64,000 nt of DNA, taken from the NCBI GenBank assembly GCA_946565805.1, contig CAMNWO010000006.1, positions 17,723-81,722 of the forward strand. Direction: 5' to 3'. Shown here one piece after another: positions 26,792-36,550 of this stretch. The position numbers were made by a program, and so were the translations under genes. Positions within the stretch are counted from its first letter, which is position 1; each line of letters opens with the position of its first letter. The DNA is from an uncultured Clostridium sp. (GTDB lineage Bacteria > Bacillota > Clostridia > TANB77 > CAG-508). The notes under the pieces are model-generated. The model was given only the letters and a program-made list of their open reading frames with translations. It was not told where the DNA came from and ran no database searches.

Positions 26792-27818
26792 ATGAAAGTA
26801 TCAGATTTTAATTATGAACTACCAGAAGAACTAATTGCACAAACACCAATTGAAAAAAGAGATACCTCAAGATTAATGGTGTTAAATAGAGAAAAGCAAA
26901 CAATAGAGCATAAAGTGTTTAAAGATATTATAGACTATTTAAAACCAGGAGATGTTTTGGTTAGAAACAATACAAAAGTATTACCTGCACGATTATATGG
27001 GAAAAAAGAAACAGGAGCCAATGTTGAATTTTTATTATTAAATAATATAGAAGGAGATATCTGGGAATGTATTGTAAGACCAGGAAATAAGCTTCATGTG
27101 GGAACAAAAGTGGTTTTTGGAGAAGGAATGTTAAAAGCACAAGTATTAGAAATAATGCCAGGTGGAACCAGAAAAGTAGAATTTGAGTACGAAGGAATTT
27201 TCAACGAAATTTTGGACCGAATTGGATTAATGCCACTACCACCTTATATTCATGAAGAATTAAAGCAAAAAGATAGATATCAAACTGTATATGCGAAATA
27301 TGATGGTTCTGCTGCAGCACCAACAGCAGGATTACATTTTACAGAAGACTTATTAGAAAAATTACAAGAAAAAGGTATTATCATTGCCAATGTAACCTTA
27401 CATGTAGGGATTGGAACTTTTAGACCAGTTAAAGAAGAAACCGTAGAAGCTCATCAAATGCATTCTGAACATTACTATATCAAGCAAGAAGATGTAGACA
27501 AAATAAATACAGCTAAGAAAAATGGAAAAAGAGTTATCGCAGTGGGAACTACTTCATGTAGAGTATTAGAAACGATTGCAAATGAAGAGGGAATGGTAAA
27601 AGCAACAGAACGGAGATACACAAATATTTATCTATCCAGGCTATCAATTTAAAATATTAGATGGACTAATTACCAATTTCCACTTACCACAATCAACATT
27701 ACTAATGTTAGTATCAGCTTTAGCGGGTAAGGATTATATTATGAATGCATACGAAGAAGCAGTAAGAGAAAAATATCGTTTCTTTAGCTTTGGAGATGCT
27801 ATGTTTATTGTTGGCTAG
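26792..27818 (+). CDS. queA: S-adenosylmethionine:tRNA ribosyltransferase-isomerase, read through one CGG +1 site
   Basis: Adds the epoxycyclopentane precursor of queuosine to tRNA. 341 residues, the usual length. [31 protein letters not shown] and [12 protein letters not shown] are family motifs. The frame breaks at GAA-CGG-A (27611): skipping C gives [14 protein letters not shown] and then [20 protein letters not shown], the conserved C-terminus. AGGGGAG inside the preceding gene is the ribosome site. The stop TAG lies inside an inverted repeat. Confidence 0.93.
27611..27614 (+). other. CGGA +1 recoding site in queA
   Basis: Codon before is GAA. Skipping C restores the Gly before DTQIFIYPG. 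Confidence 0.87.
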
Positions 27819-27882
27819 TTCTGGGACAGGCACAGAACTAACCAAAATGTCTACCTTTGTGCCTGTCCCAGAACTAGCCAAA
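27813..27882. repeat. Inverted repeat, GGCTAGTTCTGGGACAGG type
   Basis: The left arm GGCTAGTTCTGGGACAGGCAC and the right arm GTGCCTGTCCCAGAACTAGCC are exact complements. The core GGGACAGG links it to the other repeat families. It supplies the TAG stop of queA. Confidence 0.9.
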
Positions 27883-27889
27883 AACTTAA

Positions 27890-29035
<1,146 letters not shown>

Positions 29036-29050
29036 ATGGAGGTATATACG

Positions 29051-30637
29051 ATGAATTTAATTGAAGAAAGTTTCCAAAATAAAGAAGAGAAAAAGAAAAA
29101 AAGAACGACTAGAATTATATTAGTTGCTATGATTTTAGTTTTTATGACTATTATAGCGATTGTTACTTATTTAATGTATGCTAAAAGTAAAGTTATGACT
29201 TTAACAATTGATGGACAAGCCAATGAAAAATTAAAAAATCTATTGGTGATTGAAAGTGATGGAACAATTTATGCACCAATCAAAGAAGTAGCACAATATT
29301 TTGGTTATGATAGTTTCAACGGAGAGTATAGTGAAAAATCAGAACAGCAAAGTAAATGCTATGTACAAAATGAAAATGAAATAGCCAACTTTGAATTAGG
29401 ACAAAATAAAATATATAAATTAGACTTAACAGAAAATAATGCAGATTATGAATATTCCTATATAAAAAATCCAGTTAAGGCAATTAATGGGGTATTATAT
29501 ACTTCAGCAGAAGGACTTCAAAAAGCATTTAACATCAGTTTTGATTATGATCAAGATAAAAATAGGATAACTATTTTTACATTGCCATATCTATATCAAT
29601 ATTATGCAAGTCAAGTATTAGACTATGGATATGTGGAACTAAATAATGTATTTGCTAACCAAAAAGCAATTTTAAAAAATCAATTAATTGTCTTAAAAGA
29701 TAAAGATAAAAAGCAAATGGGTGTAATAGGAGTAGATGGAAAAGCCATATTAGAACCAAAATATGATAACATTACTTTTTTACCAAATATAGGAGATTTC
29801 TTAGTAGAAAACAATAGCAAAGTTGGAATTTTATCAGCTTCAGGAGAAACAAAGGTACAAATTATGTATGATAGTATTGAATTAATGGATAGTGATGCAG
29901 GTTTATATGTAGCCAAAAAAGACAATAAATATGGTGTAATTGACATTAGAGGAAACATTAAAATTTATATTGAAAATGATGAAATTGGAGTAGACATTTC
30001 TAAGTTTGCAAAAAATGGTATCAAAAATAAATATATTTTAGTAGACAATTTAATTCCTGTTAGAAAAGACAAATATTGGGGATTATATGACAAAAATGGA
30101 AATCAAGTAGCAGAATTTAAATATGATAGTTTAGGTTATGTTGTTTCTAACAATAAAGATGCTATGAATTTACTAGTAATTCCTAATTACAAAGTATTAG
30201 TAGCATGTAAGGATAAGAAGTATACGCTAATCAATGCGTCTGGTTCAGAATTATTTGCAACAGTAGCAGATGATATTTATATGACAATTAGTGGGGGCGA
30301 AAAACATTATTACATTACGATTAATGATCAAAAAATAGATGCAGAGCAATGGATGGATGCAAATGGAATTACGGCTTCTTCAGCTGGGACTAATAAAAAT
30401 CAAAACCAAAACCAAAACGAAAAACCAAATAATGATTCAAATTCACAAAACGAGGATAATAATGACGAGGATAATGACAATCAAGAACAAAATGATAATG
30501 ATGAAAATAGTGATAATAATAGTAATGAAGACGATGAAAATTATGACGATGAAAACTATGATGACGAAAATTATGGGGATGAAGATTTTGACGATGAAGA
30601 TGATGACGAAAGTTATGATGATGACATGGGAGCATAA
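29051..30637 (+). CDS. Membrane-anchored WG-repeat protein with an acidic tail
   Basis: 528 residues. The start is ATG 29051 behind GGAGGT. Residues 22-48 form a membrane anchor. A copper-amine-oxidase-N-like stalk domain follows (IYAPIKEVAQYFGY, TSAEGLQKAFNISFDYD). WG-type repeats then occupy about 200-440 (KQMGVIGVDGKAILEPKYD, KYGVIDIRGN, YWGLYDKNGNQVAEFKYD). The last 80 residues are almost only Asp, Asn, Glu, Gln and Tyr in short repeats, and the protein is probably outside the membrane. The function is unknown; the tail could bind calcium or wall polymers. Confidence 0.75.
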   Translation: MNLIEESFQNKEEKKKKRTTRIILVAMILVFMTIIAIVTYLMYAKSKVMTLTIDGQANEKLKNLLVIESDGTIYAPIKEVAQYFGYDSFNGEYSEKSEQQSKCYVQNENEIANFELGQNKIYKLDLTENNADYEYSYIKNPVKAINGVLYTSAEGLQKAFNISFDYDQDKNRITIFTLPYLYQYYASQVLDYGYVELNNVFANQKAILKNQLIVLKDKDKKQMGVIGVDGKAILEPKYDNITFLPNIGDFLVENNSKVGILSASGETKVQIMYDSIELMDSDAGLYVAKKDNKYGVIDIRGNIKIYIENDEIGVDISKFAKNGIKNKYILVDNLIPVRKDKYWGLYDKNGNQVAEFKYDSLGYVVSNNKDAMNLLVIPNYKVLVACKDKKYTLINASGSELFATVADDIYMTISGGEKHYYITINDQKIDAEQWMDANGITASSAGTNKNQNQNQNEKPNNDSNSQNEDNNDEDNDNQEQNDNDENSDNNSNEDDENYDDENYDDENYGDEDFDDEDDDESYDDDMGA

Positions 30638-30645
30638 AACAAAAG

Positions 30646-30682
30646 AAAGATTTAAGAAGAAATTCTTAAGTCTTTTTTTATC
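30646..30682 (+). terminator. Rho-independent terminator
   Basis: AGATTTAAGAA pairs with TTCTTAAGTCT around GAAA, followed by seven T. Confidence 0.85.
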
Positions 30683-30753
30683 ATACATCAAACTTTAATC
30701 AAGCTCTATTATTTTTATAATTGACAAAAAATAAAAAAAATTCCTTAAAAGCA

Positions 30754-30782
30754 TTTACATTTTTTTGAAAGTTGTATACAAT
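30754..30782 (+). promoter_or_regulatory. Sigma-A promoter of the glycosyltransferase gene
   Basis: TTTACA (30754-30759), 17 bases and TACAAT (30777-30782). Confidence 0.6.
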
Positions 30783-30856
30783 AGATTAAAATGAAGAAAA
30801 ATGTCAAAAAATGAGAAAAACAAAAGAAAATAAGAAATAAGAAAGGAAGTACATCC

Positions 30857-32149
30857 ATGAAGATTCTAATGTTAACATGGGAATATCCACCAAGAGTAGT
30901 AGGAGGAATAGCAAGAGTTGTCTATGATTTATCAAGAACTTTATTGAAAGATGGTCATGAAGTAACAGTTGTAACCTATCGAGATGGGGAAGCCCCTTAT
31001 TTTGAGGATGACAAAGGAGTAAAAGTATATCGAGTAGATAACTATATGATAAACCCTAATAATTTCATTGATTGGGTAATGCAAATGAATTTCAATATGT
31101 TAGCAAAAGCAAATGAAATTATTGCAGAACAAGGAACCTTTGATGTTATCCATGCACATGATTGGTTAGTAGCCTATTCAGCTAAAACATTAAAAAATTC
31201 TTATAACATACCAATCGTATCTACTATTCATGCAACAGAAGCAGGAAGGAATAGTGGGATTCATGACGAGCAACAAAGATATATTAATGACACAGAATGG
31301 ATGTTAACCTATGAATCAGCAGAAGTAATTGTCAATAGCAATTATATGAAGAGTGAATTACAAAGACTATTTGGATTACCTTATGAAAAAATTAATGTAG
31401 TGCCAAATGGTGTCAATATGAATTTATTTAATGGAATAGAAAGAGACTATAACTTTAGAAGAAGATATGCCATGGACAATGAAAAGATAATTTTATTTAT
31501 GGGAAGACTGGTATATGAAAAAGGAATACAACACTTAATTTCAGCTATGCCAAAAATATTAGAAGGATATCATGATACTAAACTAGTTATTTGCGGAAAA
31601 GGTGGAATGTTAGACGAATTAAAACAACAAGTAAATGCCATGGGAATTGGGAATAAAGTATACTTTGCGGGATATATGGGAGGAAAAGATGTACAAAAAA
31701 TGTATAAATCAGCTGATATATCAGTATTTCCAAGTACTTATGAACCATTTGGGATTGTAGCGCTAGAAGCAATGCTATCTGAAAATCCAGTAGTTGTATC
31801 AGACATTGGAGGACTAAATGAAATTGTAGAACATAGAGTGAATGGAATGAAAGCCTATTGTGGAAATGCGAATTCGTTAGCAGACTCTATCTTAGAATTA
31901 TTATACGATCAAAAACTTTGTAGCGAAGTGACTAAAAAAGCAAAAAACAAAGTAAGAAACCAATACAATTGGAGTAAAATAGCACAAGATACCCATTTTA
32001 CTTATCAAAAAGCAATCTGTCAATCTATGGCAGAAAAACAAAAACGTGAATTGGAACAAGAAAGAGCAAGAAAAACCAAAAAAGCAAAAAATACAGAAAA
32101 CGAAATTACGAACCTACTTAGTTTCAAAAAACGTCAAGCCTATGCTTAA
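30857..32149 (+). CDS. Glycosyltransferase family 4 protein
   Basis: 430 residues with the GT-B fold. The N-terminus WEYPPRVVGGIARVV resembles glycogen-synthase-like and GT4 enzymes; DVIHAHDWL near residue 95, VVPNGVNMNLF near 180, FMGRLVYEKGIQHL near 215 and the donor-site STYEPFGIVALEAM near 292 are present. The substrate cannot be read from the sequence. The C-terminus is a basic helix. GAAAGGAAG precedes the ATG. Glycogen or cell-surface polysaccharide synthesis are both possible. Confidence 0.88.
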   Translation: MKILMLTWEYPPRVVGGIARVVYDLSRTLLKDGHEVTVVTYRDGEAPYFEDDKGVKVYRVDNYMINPNNFIDWVMQMNFNMLAKANEIIAEQGTFDVIHAHDWLVAYSAKTLKNSYNIPIVSTIHATEAGRNSGIHDEQQRYINDTEWMLTYESAEVIVNSNYMKSELQRLFGLPYEKINVVPNGVNMNLFNGIERDYNFRRRYAMDNEKIILFMGRLVYEKGIQHLISAMPKILEGYHDTKLVICGKGGMLDELKQQVNAMGIGNKVYFAGYMGGKDVQKMYKSADISVFPSTYEPFGIVALEAMLSENPVVVSDIGGLNEIVEHRVNGMKAYCGNANSLADSILELLYDQKLCSEVTKKAKNKVRNQYNWSKIAQDTHFTYQKAICQSMAEKQKRELEQERARKTKKAKNTENEITNLLSFKKRQAYA

Positions 32150-32150
32150 A

Positions 32151-32185
32151 ATGAGACAGTGGGGACAGATCTAAACTGTCTCAAA
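32151..32185. repeat. Solo GAGACAGT / GGGGACAG repeat unit
   Basis: ATGAGACAGT pairs with ACTGTCTCA around GGGGACAGATCT. It lies immediately after the glycosyltransferase stop. Confidence 0.75.
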
Positions 32186-32213
32186 TTATAACAAAAAATT
32201 GAAAAAATTAATG

Positions 32214-32250
32214 GACTCGTATATAATATAAATATTATATACGAGTTTTA
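32214..32250 (+). terminator. Terminator-like hairpin
   Basis: ACTCGTATATAATA pairs exactly with TATTATATACGAGT around a few bases, followed by TTTAA. Confidence 0.7.
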
Positions 32251-32341
32251 AAATACATTTTAAAAATAAAATAAAAAAATTTTCAAATTCTACAAATTTA
32301 GCAAAAAAATAGTGTATAATAAGAAAAGAGGAGCAAAAAAT

Positions 32342-33257
32342 ATGGAAAAAGAAAAAATAGAATTTAAATCAGGATTTGTAACTTTGATAGGAAGAACCAA
32401 TGTAGGAAAATCAACGTTACTGAATTTGTTAGTAGGTGAAAAGGTAGCTGCAATTGCCAATAAAGTGCAAACTACAAGAACAGCAATCAAAGGAATTGTA
32501 AATAGAAAGAATAGTCAAATTATTTTTACAGATACACCAGGTATTCACAAGCCTAAAACTAAGTTAAATGAAACGATGGTAGAAACATCTTTTTCAAGTT
32601 TACCAGATAGTGATGTGATTTTGTTTTTAATTGAAGCGACCAGTACAGATATTGGCAGAGGCGATAGTATTATTTTAGAAAAAATAAAAGAAGCGAAAAG
32701 AAAGACAATTCTAATTATCAATAAAATTGATTTAGTGAAAAGAGAAACACTGCTGAATTTAATTGATACCTATAGCAAAGAATATAACTTTGAAGCAGTG
32801 ATACCAATTTCGGCAACAAATACTAAGTATAAAGAAATTATTTTAGATGAGATTGAGAAGAACTTAAAACCTGGTCCTGCATATTATGATATAGAAGAGT
32901 ATACAGACCAAACATTAAGACAGTTAGCAGAAGAAACTATCCGTGAAAAAGCTTTGAAGTTATTGCAAGATGAAGTGCCACATGGGATTTATATAGAAGT
33001 AGAAAAAATGAAAGAAAGAAAAAATAAACAAAAAGAAGAAATCTATGATATAGAAGCTACTATTTATTGCCTAAGAGAATCACACAAAGGAATTATCATA
33101 CGGAAAAAATGGAGAAATGTTAAAAAGAATTGGAAGAGCAGCTAGAATTGATATGGAAGAGAACTTTGGCGTGAAAGTAAATCTAAAAACTTGGGTAAAA
33201 GTCAAAGAAGATTGGCAATCCAATGACTCTATTGTAAATAAATTTAAATTAAAATAG
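32342..33257 (+). CDS. era: GTPase Era, read through one CGG +1 site
   Basis: Essential GTPase of 30S ribosome assembly. 304 residues with the G1 loop GRTNVGKSTLLN near residue 16, DTPGIHKP near 63, NKID near 124 and a C-terminal KH domain. The frame breaks in the KH domain at ATA-CGG-A (33101): skipping C gives KGIIIGKNGEMLKRIGRAAR, the invariant KH loop, then the normal end. AGAGGAGC precedes ATG 32342. yqzL and recO follow, as in Bacillus. Confidence 0.94.
33101..33104 (+). other. CGGA +1 recoding site in era
   Basis: Codon before is ATA. Skipping C gives the first Gly of the GKNG loop of the KH domain, invariant in Era. Confidence 0.9.
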
Positions 33258-33260
33258 AAT

Positions 33261-33296
33261 GGTTAAAGTGTGCCTGTCCCAATTTGACCATTAGCC
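33261..33296. repeat. Solo GGTTAAAGTGTGCCTGTCCCAA repeat remnant
   Basis: ATGGT at the left and ACCAT at the right bound a unit with the GCCTGTCCC core of the other repeats; the stem is imperfect, and it follows era directly. Confidence 0.45.
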
Positions 33297-33379
33297 ACAA
33301 AAATGTATAAAAAGTGGAAAAAAAGCAAAAGATAAAATTAAAGGTAAAACTTTAAAAAAGGATTGAGGAAGTGAAGCAT

Positions 33380-33538
33380 ATGATTAAGAAAATTGCATGG
33401 GAAACCTTTAAAAATACAGGAAATATTAATACATTTATGGAATTAAAACAAATTGAAGAAATTGAAAAGGGGATTGAGGGGAACCCTTTAAGTGTCTCAA
33501 AAGAAGAATGGGAGGATATTTCTTCAAAAGAGAAATAA
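33380..33538 (+). CDS. yqzL: YqzL-like small protein
   Basis: 52 residues, MIKKIAWETFKNTGNINTFM then ELKQIEE. The pattern WxxFxxTGxIxxxxxxKxIE and the place between era and recO match YqzL of Bacillus, whose function is unknown. The C-terminal half differs and contains a GTGTCTCA scrap of the repeat family. GAGGAAG lies ahead of the ATG. Confidence 0.75.
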   Translation: MIKKIAWETFKNTGNINTFMELKQIEEIEKGIEGNPLSVSKEEWEDISSKEK

Positions 33539-33561
33539 TTGAAGTAAAAAGGATAGCAAAA

Positions 33562-34292
33562 ATGGCAAATGTAAAAATAAATGGAATCGTATTAGCAGAA
33601 AGTAATATGGGAGATTTTGATAAAATGCTGACAGTATTAACGCCGAATGTACGGTAAGATTTCGTGTGTAGCCAAAGGAGCCAGAAGACCGAAAAGTGCG
33701 CTTTTGGCAGGCACGCAAATGTTTTGTTTTGGGGAATATTTAGTATTTAAAGGAACACGGAACTTACCATATTAATTCGGTTGAACCAATTGAAGTATTT
33801 TACAATCTTAGAATTGATTTAGATAAATTAAAATATGCAGTACATATTAATAAAATTGTGCAAGATGTAACACATGAAAATCAAAATTGTTATAGAATTT
33901 TGCAATTATTATTGAATACGCTTTATACCATATCAGAAACTGACAAAAATTTAGATATGGTATTAGGTGTGTTTAAATTACGCTTACTATGTATTTTAGG
34001 TTTTACACCACAAGTGATGGAATGTGTAAATTGTAAAAACAAAGACAATATTACGTACTTTAGTATGAAAGATAATGGATTAAAGTGCAAAATATGTGGA
34101 AACCAAGACACTAGTACAATTGGAATTAGCGAAAGTACATTAAACGCAATTAAATATACAGTGACAGCACCAGCTAAGAAATTGTATTCGTTTAATTTAA
34201 AAGAGGAAGCGTTAGAGGAATTTAAGTTAGTAACTAAATTGTATTTTAATGAGAAACTGGAGAAAGATTATAAATTAGAGGAGTTATTTTAG
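33562..34292 (+). CDS. recO: DNA repair protein RecO, read through two CGG +1 sites
   Basis: 242 residues. The N-terminal OB fold ([22 protein letters not shown]) is followed by [15 protein letters not shown], conserved in RecO; a four-Cys zinc site (CVNC, CKIC) is near residues 150-170. The frame breaks at GTA-CGG-T (33652), where the next triplet would be TAA, and at ACA-CGG-A (33758). Skipping C at both gives [11 protein letters not shown] and [16 protein letters not shown]. RecO loads RecA with RecR and takes part in recombination repair. Confidence 0.9.
33652..33655 (+). other. CGGT +1 recoding site 1 in recO
   Basis: Codon before is GTA. Triplet reading is CGG TAA; skipping C gives Gly of the conserved GKIS. 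Confidence 0.85.
33758..33761 (+). other. CGGA +1 recoding site 2 in recO
   Basis: Codon before is ACA. Triplet reading stops four codons later; skipping C continues to the natural end. Confidence 0.82.
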
Positions 34293-34345
34293 AAATTGTG
34301 TGAACGAATCTTAAAGCAAGAGATTTACACAATTTCTATTTATTT
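34292..34345 (+). terminator. Probable terminator of recO
   Basis: GAAATTGTGT pairs with ACACAATTTC around a 27-base internal part, followed by a T-rich tract. Confidence 0.55.
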
Positions 34346-34420
34346 TTTCTATATGCTATCAAAAAATAGCTAATATAAAGAAGAAATCAATTAATTACTA
34401 ATAGCAACTCAACAAAGGTG

Positions 34421-34449
34421 TTGACAAGAAAAAAATTAATGTATATAAT
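34421..34449 (+). promoter_or_regulatory. Consensus sigma-A promoter of hpf
   Basis: Perfect TTGACA (34421-34426), 17 bases and perfect TATAAT (34444-34449). Confidence 0.85.
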
Positions 34450-34480
34450 GAAATCATAAAAGAAGAAGGGAGCGATTTTT

Positions 34481-35008
34481 ATGAAAATAAAAATAACAGG
34501 AAAGGAACTAAAGATAACAGAAGCAATTAATGATTATGTAGAAAGAAAAATGGAAAGAATTGATAAATATTTTGAAGAAGCAGAAGCTGAAGTTACTTTA
34601 AAAACCGAAAAAAACGAACAAATTGCAGAAATCTATGTAACAGCTAATGGAGAAAAATACAGAGCAGTAACAGAAGACAAAGACATGTATGCATCTATCG
34701 ATAAAGATATCGATATCTTAGAAGGACAAATCAGAAAAGCAAAAACAAAAAGAGAAAAAATGATGAAAGATGCATCCTTAAAAACAATGGAAACAGTAAT
34801 GGACCCAGTAGCTGAAATAGCAGATCAAATTGTAAAAACATCATACTATGAAATTAAACCAATGCTACCAGAAGATGCAGTTTTAAAATTAAAAGAAAAA
34901 CCAAGTCACAATTTCTTGGTATTCATCAATGTAGAAACAGGTAAAGTAAATGCAATCCATAAATTAAAAGATGGAAAAAATTATGGTTTAGTAGAACCAG
35001 AAGCATAA
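34481..35008 (+). CDS. hpf: Ribosome hibernation-promoting factor, long form
   Basis: 175 residues. The N-terminal S30AE domain (ITGKELKITEAINDYVERKMERI) binds the decoding region of 30S subunits. The C-terminal domain (VVKTSYYEIKPMLPEDAVLKL-like, near 120-165; here QIVKTSYYEIKPM) dimerises to form 100S ribosomes. GAAGGGAG precedes the ATG, and a consensus promoter suggests strong expression. Confidence 0.95.
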   Translation: MKIKITGKELKITEAINDYVERKMERIDKYFEEAEAEVTLKTEKNEQIAEIYVTANGEKYRAVTEDKDMYASIDKDIDILEGQIRKAKTKREKMMKDASLKTMETVMDPVAEIADQIVKTSYYEIKPMLPEDAVLKLKEKPSHNFLVFINVETGKVNAIHKLKDGKNYGLVEPEA

Positions 35009-35017
35009 ATAAAATAA

Positions 35018-35048
35018 AAGAAAGGCAGGAAATCAAATCCTGCCTTTA
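35018..35048 (+). terminator. Rho-independent terminator of hpf
   Basis: AAAGGCAGGA pairs with TCCTGCCTTT around a short loop. Confidence 0.75.
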
Positions 35049-35114
35049 TGTATTTTAAAATAAAATAAATAAAAACAAAATTTAACTTCCTACCAAGGAC
35101 TATTTGAAATAAAA

Positions 35115-35312
35115 CTATTTCATTTGTTGTTCAGCTTGTTGGATCATTTTTCTAACCATGTTACCACCGATTCTACCAGCGTCTTTAGCTGATATATCTC
35201 CGTTGTATCCATCTTTTAAGTTAACACCAACTTCACTAGCTACTTCATATTTGAATTTGTCTAAAGCAGACATAGCTTCTGGAACTAATTTTTTGTTTGA
35301 ATTGTTTGCCAT
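35115..35312 (-). CDS. Small acid-soluble spore protein, alpha/beta type
   Basis: 65 residues. FKYEVASEVGV (with the protease GPR cleavage motif around YEVASE) and GDISAKDAGRIGGNMVRKMI are the family signatures. It coats and protects DNA in spores. GGAGGTG precedes ATG 35312. Expression is expected in the forespore under sigma-G. Confidence 0.95.
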   Translation of the reverse strand: MANNSNKKLVPEAMSALDKFKYEVASEVGVNLKDGYNGDISAKDAGRIGGNMVRKMIQQAEQQMK

Positions 35313-35424
35313 TGTTTTTTCACCTCCTGTAATATTACATATAGAAAAAACCTTTGCTTTTTCTAATACTAGAATGTGCAGAAAAGAGCAAAAATAAACA
35401 AGCAATTTTTTCCAAAATTATTTC

Positions 35425-35453
35425 TTGAAAAATCAAAAAAATAAAGTTATAAT
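35425..35453 (+). promoter_or_regulatory. Sigma-A promoter of the HAD phosphatase gene
   Basis: TTGAAA (35425-35430), 17 bases and TATAAT (35448-35453). Confidence 0.75.
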
Positions 35454-35484
35454 AAAAAAGCAAAAAAAGTAAGGAGTGAAAAAT

Positions 35485-36354
35485 ATGTATCAATTAGTAG
35501 CTATAGATTTAGATGGTACAATGTTAAATCCATATGGAATCGTAACAGAAAATACAAAAAGAGTCATTCAAGAAACTATACAAAAAGGGACAGAAGTAAT
35601 TATTGCATCAGGAAGACCAATTGACTCCATTAAAACCATAGCCAAAGAAATTGGAAGTGAAAAATATTTTATAGCAGGAAATGGAGCTCTTATTTATGAT
35701 ATCCAAAAAGAAGAAATTATATATGATAAATTCTTGCCAAAGCAAAAAGTGTTAGAAATTATTAAAATATGTGAAGAAAATAGTATTTCTTATAATGTTT
35801 ACACAGACCAGACTATTTTAGCAACTGCATTAAAATATAATGTTTTATATTATCAAAAAGAAAACTTGAAAAAAGAAGAAAGTAAACAAACTAAAATTAG
35901 TATAGTCGAAAATATGTATGAATATGTAAAGTATAAAAAAGAAGAAAAATTTTTAAAGATGACAATTTGTGATGAAAATAAAAATGTATTTCAATCGATT
36001 ATAAGAAAATTAAGAAAAGTAGAGGGAATTGAAGTGTTAGATGTTTCCCATATGTCTAGAAAGACCATTAGGCAGGGAACAGAAGAAATTACAGTGGAAT
36101 ATTACTATACAGAAATAACCGTACAAAATGTGGATAAATGGGGGGCTTTAGAATATTTAATAGAAAAACTAGACATTTCAAAAGAAGAAGTGATTGCAAT
36201 TGGAGATAATGTAAATGACAAAAAAATGATACAAGAAGCGGGATTAGGTATAGCAATGGCAGGAAGTACGCCAGAAATAACCAGAATTGCTGATTATATA
36301 ACAACATCTAATAAAGAAGATGGGGTAGCAAAAGCATTAGAAAAATTTTGCTAA
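35485..36354 (+). CDS. Cof-type HAD-IIB family hydrolase
   Basis: 289 residues. The catalytic DLDGTML is at residues 8-14, SGRP near 45, a C2B cap domain lies in the middle and GDNVNDKKMIQEAG with AMAGSTPE is at the end. Such enzymes dephosphorylate sugar phosphates or flavin precursors; the substrate is not evident. AAGGAG precedes ATG 35485; a GTG nine bases upstream overlaps the ribosome site. Confidence 0.9.
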   Translation: MYQLVAIDLDGTMLNPYGIVTENTKRVIQETIQKGTEVIIASGRPIDSIKTIAKEIGSEKYFIAGNGALIYDIQKEEIIYDKFLPKQKVLEIIKICEENSISYNVYTDQTILATALKYNVLYYQKENLKKEESKQTKISIVENMYEYVKYKKEEKFLKMTICDENKNVFQSIIRKLRKVEGIEVLDVSHMSRKTIRQGTEEITVEYYYTEITVQNVDKWGALEYLIEKLDISKEEVIAIGDNVNDKKMIQEAGLGIAMAGSTPEITRIADYITTSNKEDGVAKALEKFC

Positions 36355-36460
36355 CTAAAAGAAATACAAGTAAAAAAATATAGAAACTTTTTTATAAAAA
36401 GAATAAATATTACAGGAATGTTACAACAATATTAACTTTTAGTAACAAAAAGTAAATTCA

Positions 36461-36489
36461 TTGATTTTGAAGTATATTTGCGTTAAAAT
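36461..36489 (+). promoter_or_regulatory. Sigma-A promoter of the pilus locus
   Basis: TTGATT (36461-36466), 17 bases and TAAAAT (36484-36489), 60 bases before the first gene. Confidence 0.6.
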
Positions 36490-36550
36490 AAAATAGATGG
36501 ATATTTTGTAAAAAAATATAGAAAAAATAAAATAAAGGGAGGAATTTGTC

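Noticed and set aside
30390..30635. CRISPR-like short repeats
   Set aside because: The repeats are GATGACGAAAA-type coding repeats of the acidic tail, without unique spacers.
30339..30698. Alternative-frame ORF over the acidic tail of the WG-repeat gene
   Set aside because: It is Met/Ile/Thr low-complexity sequence produced by reading GAT/AAT repeats in another frame.
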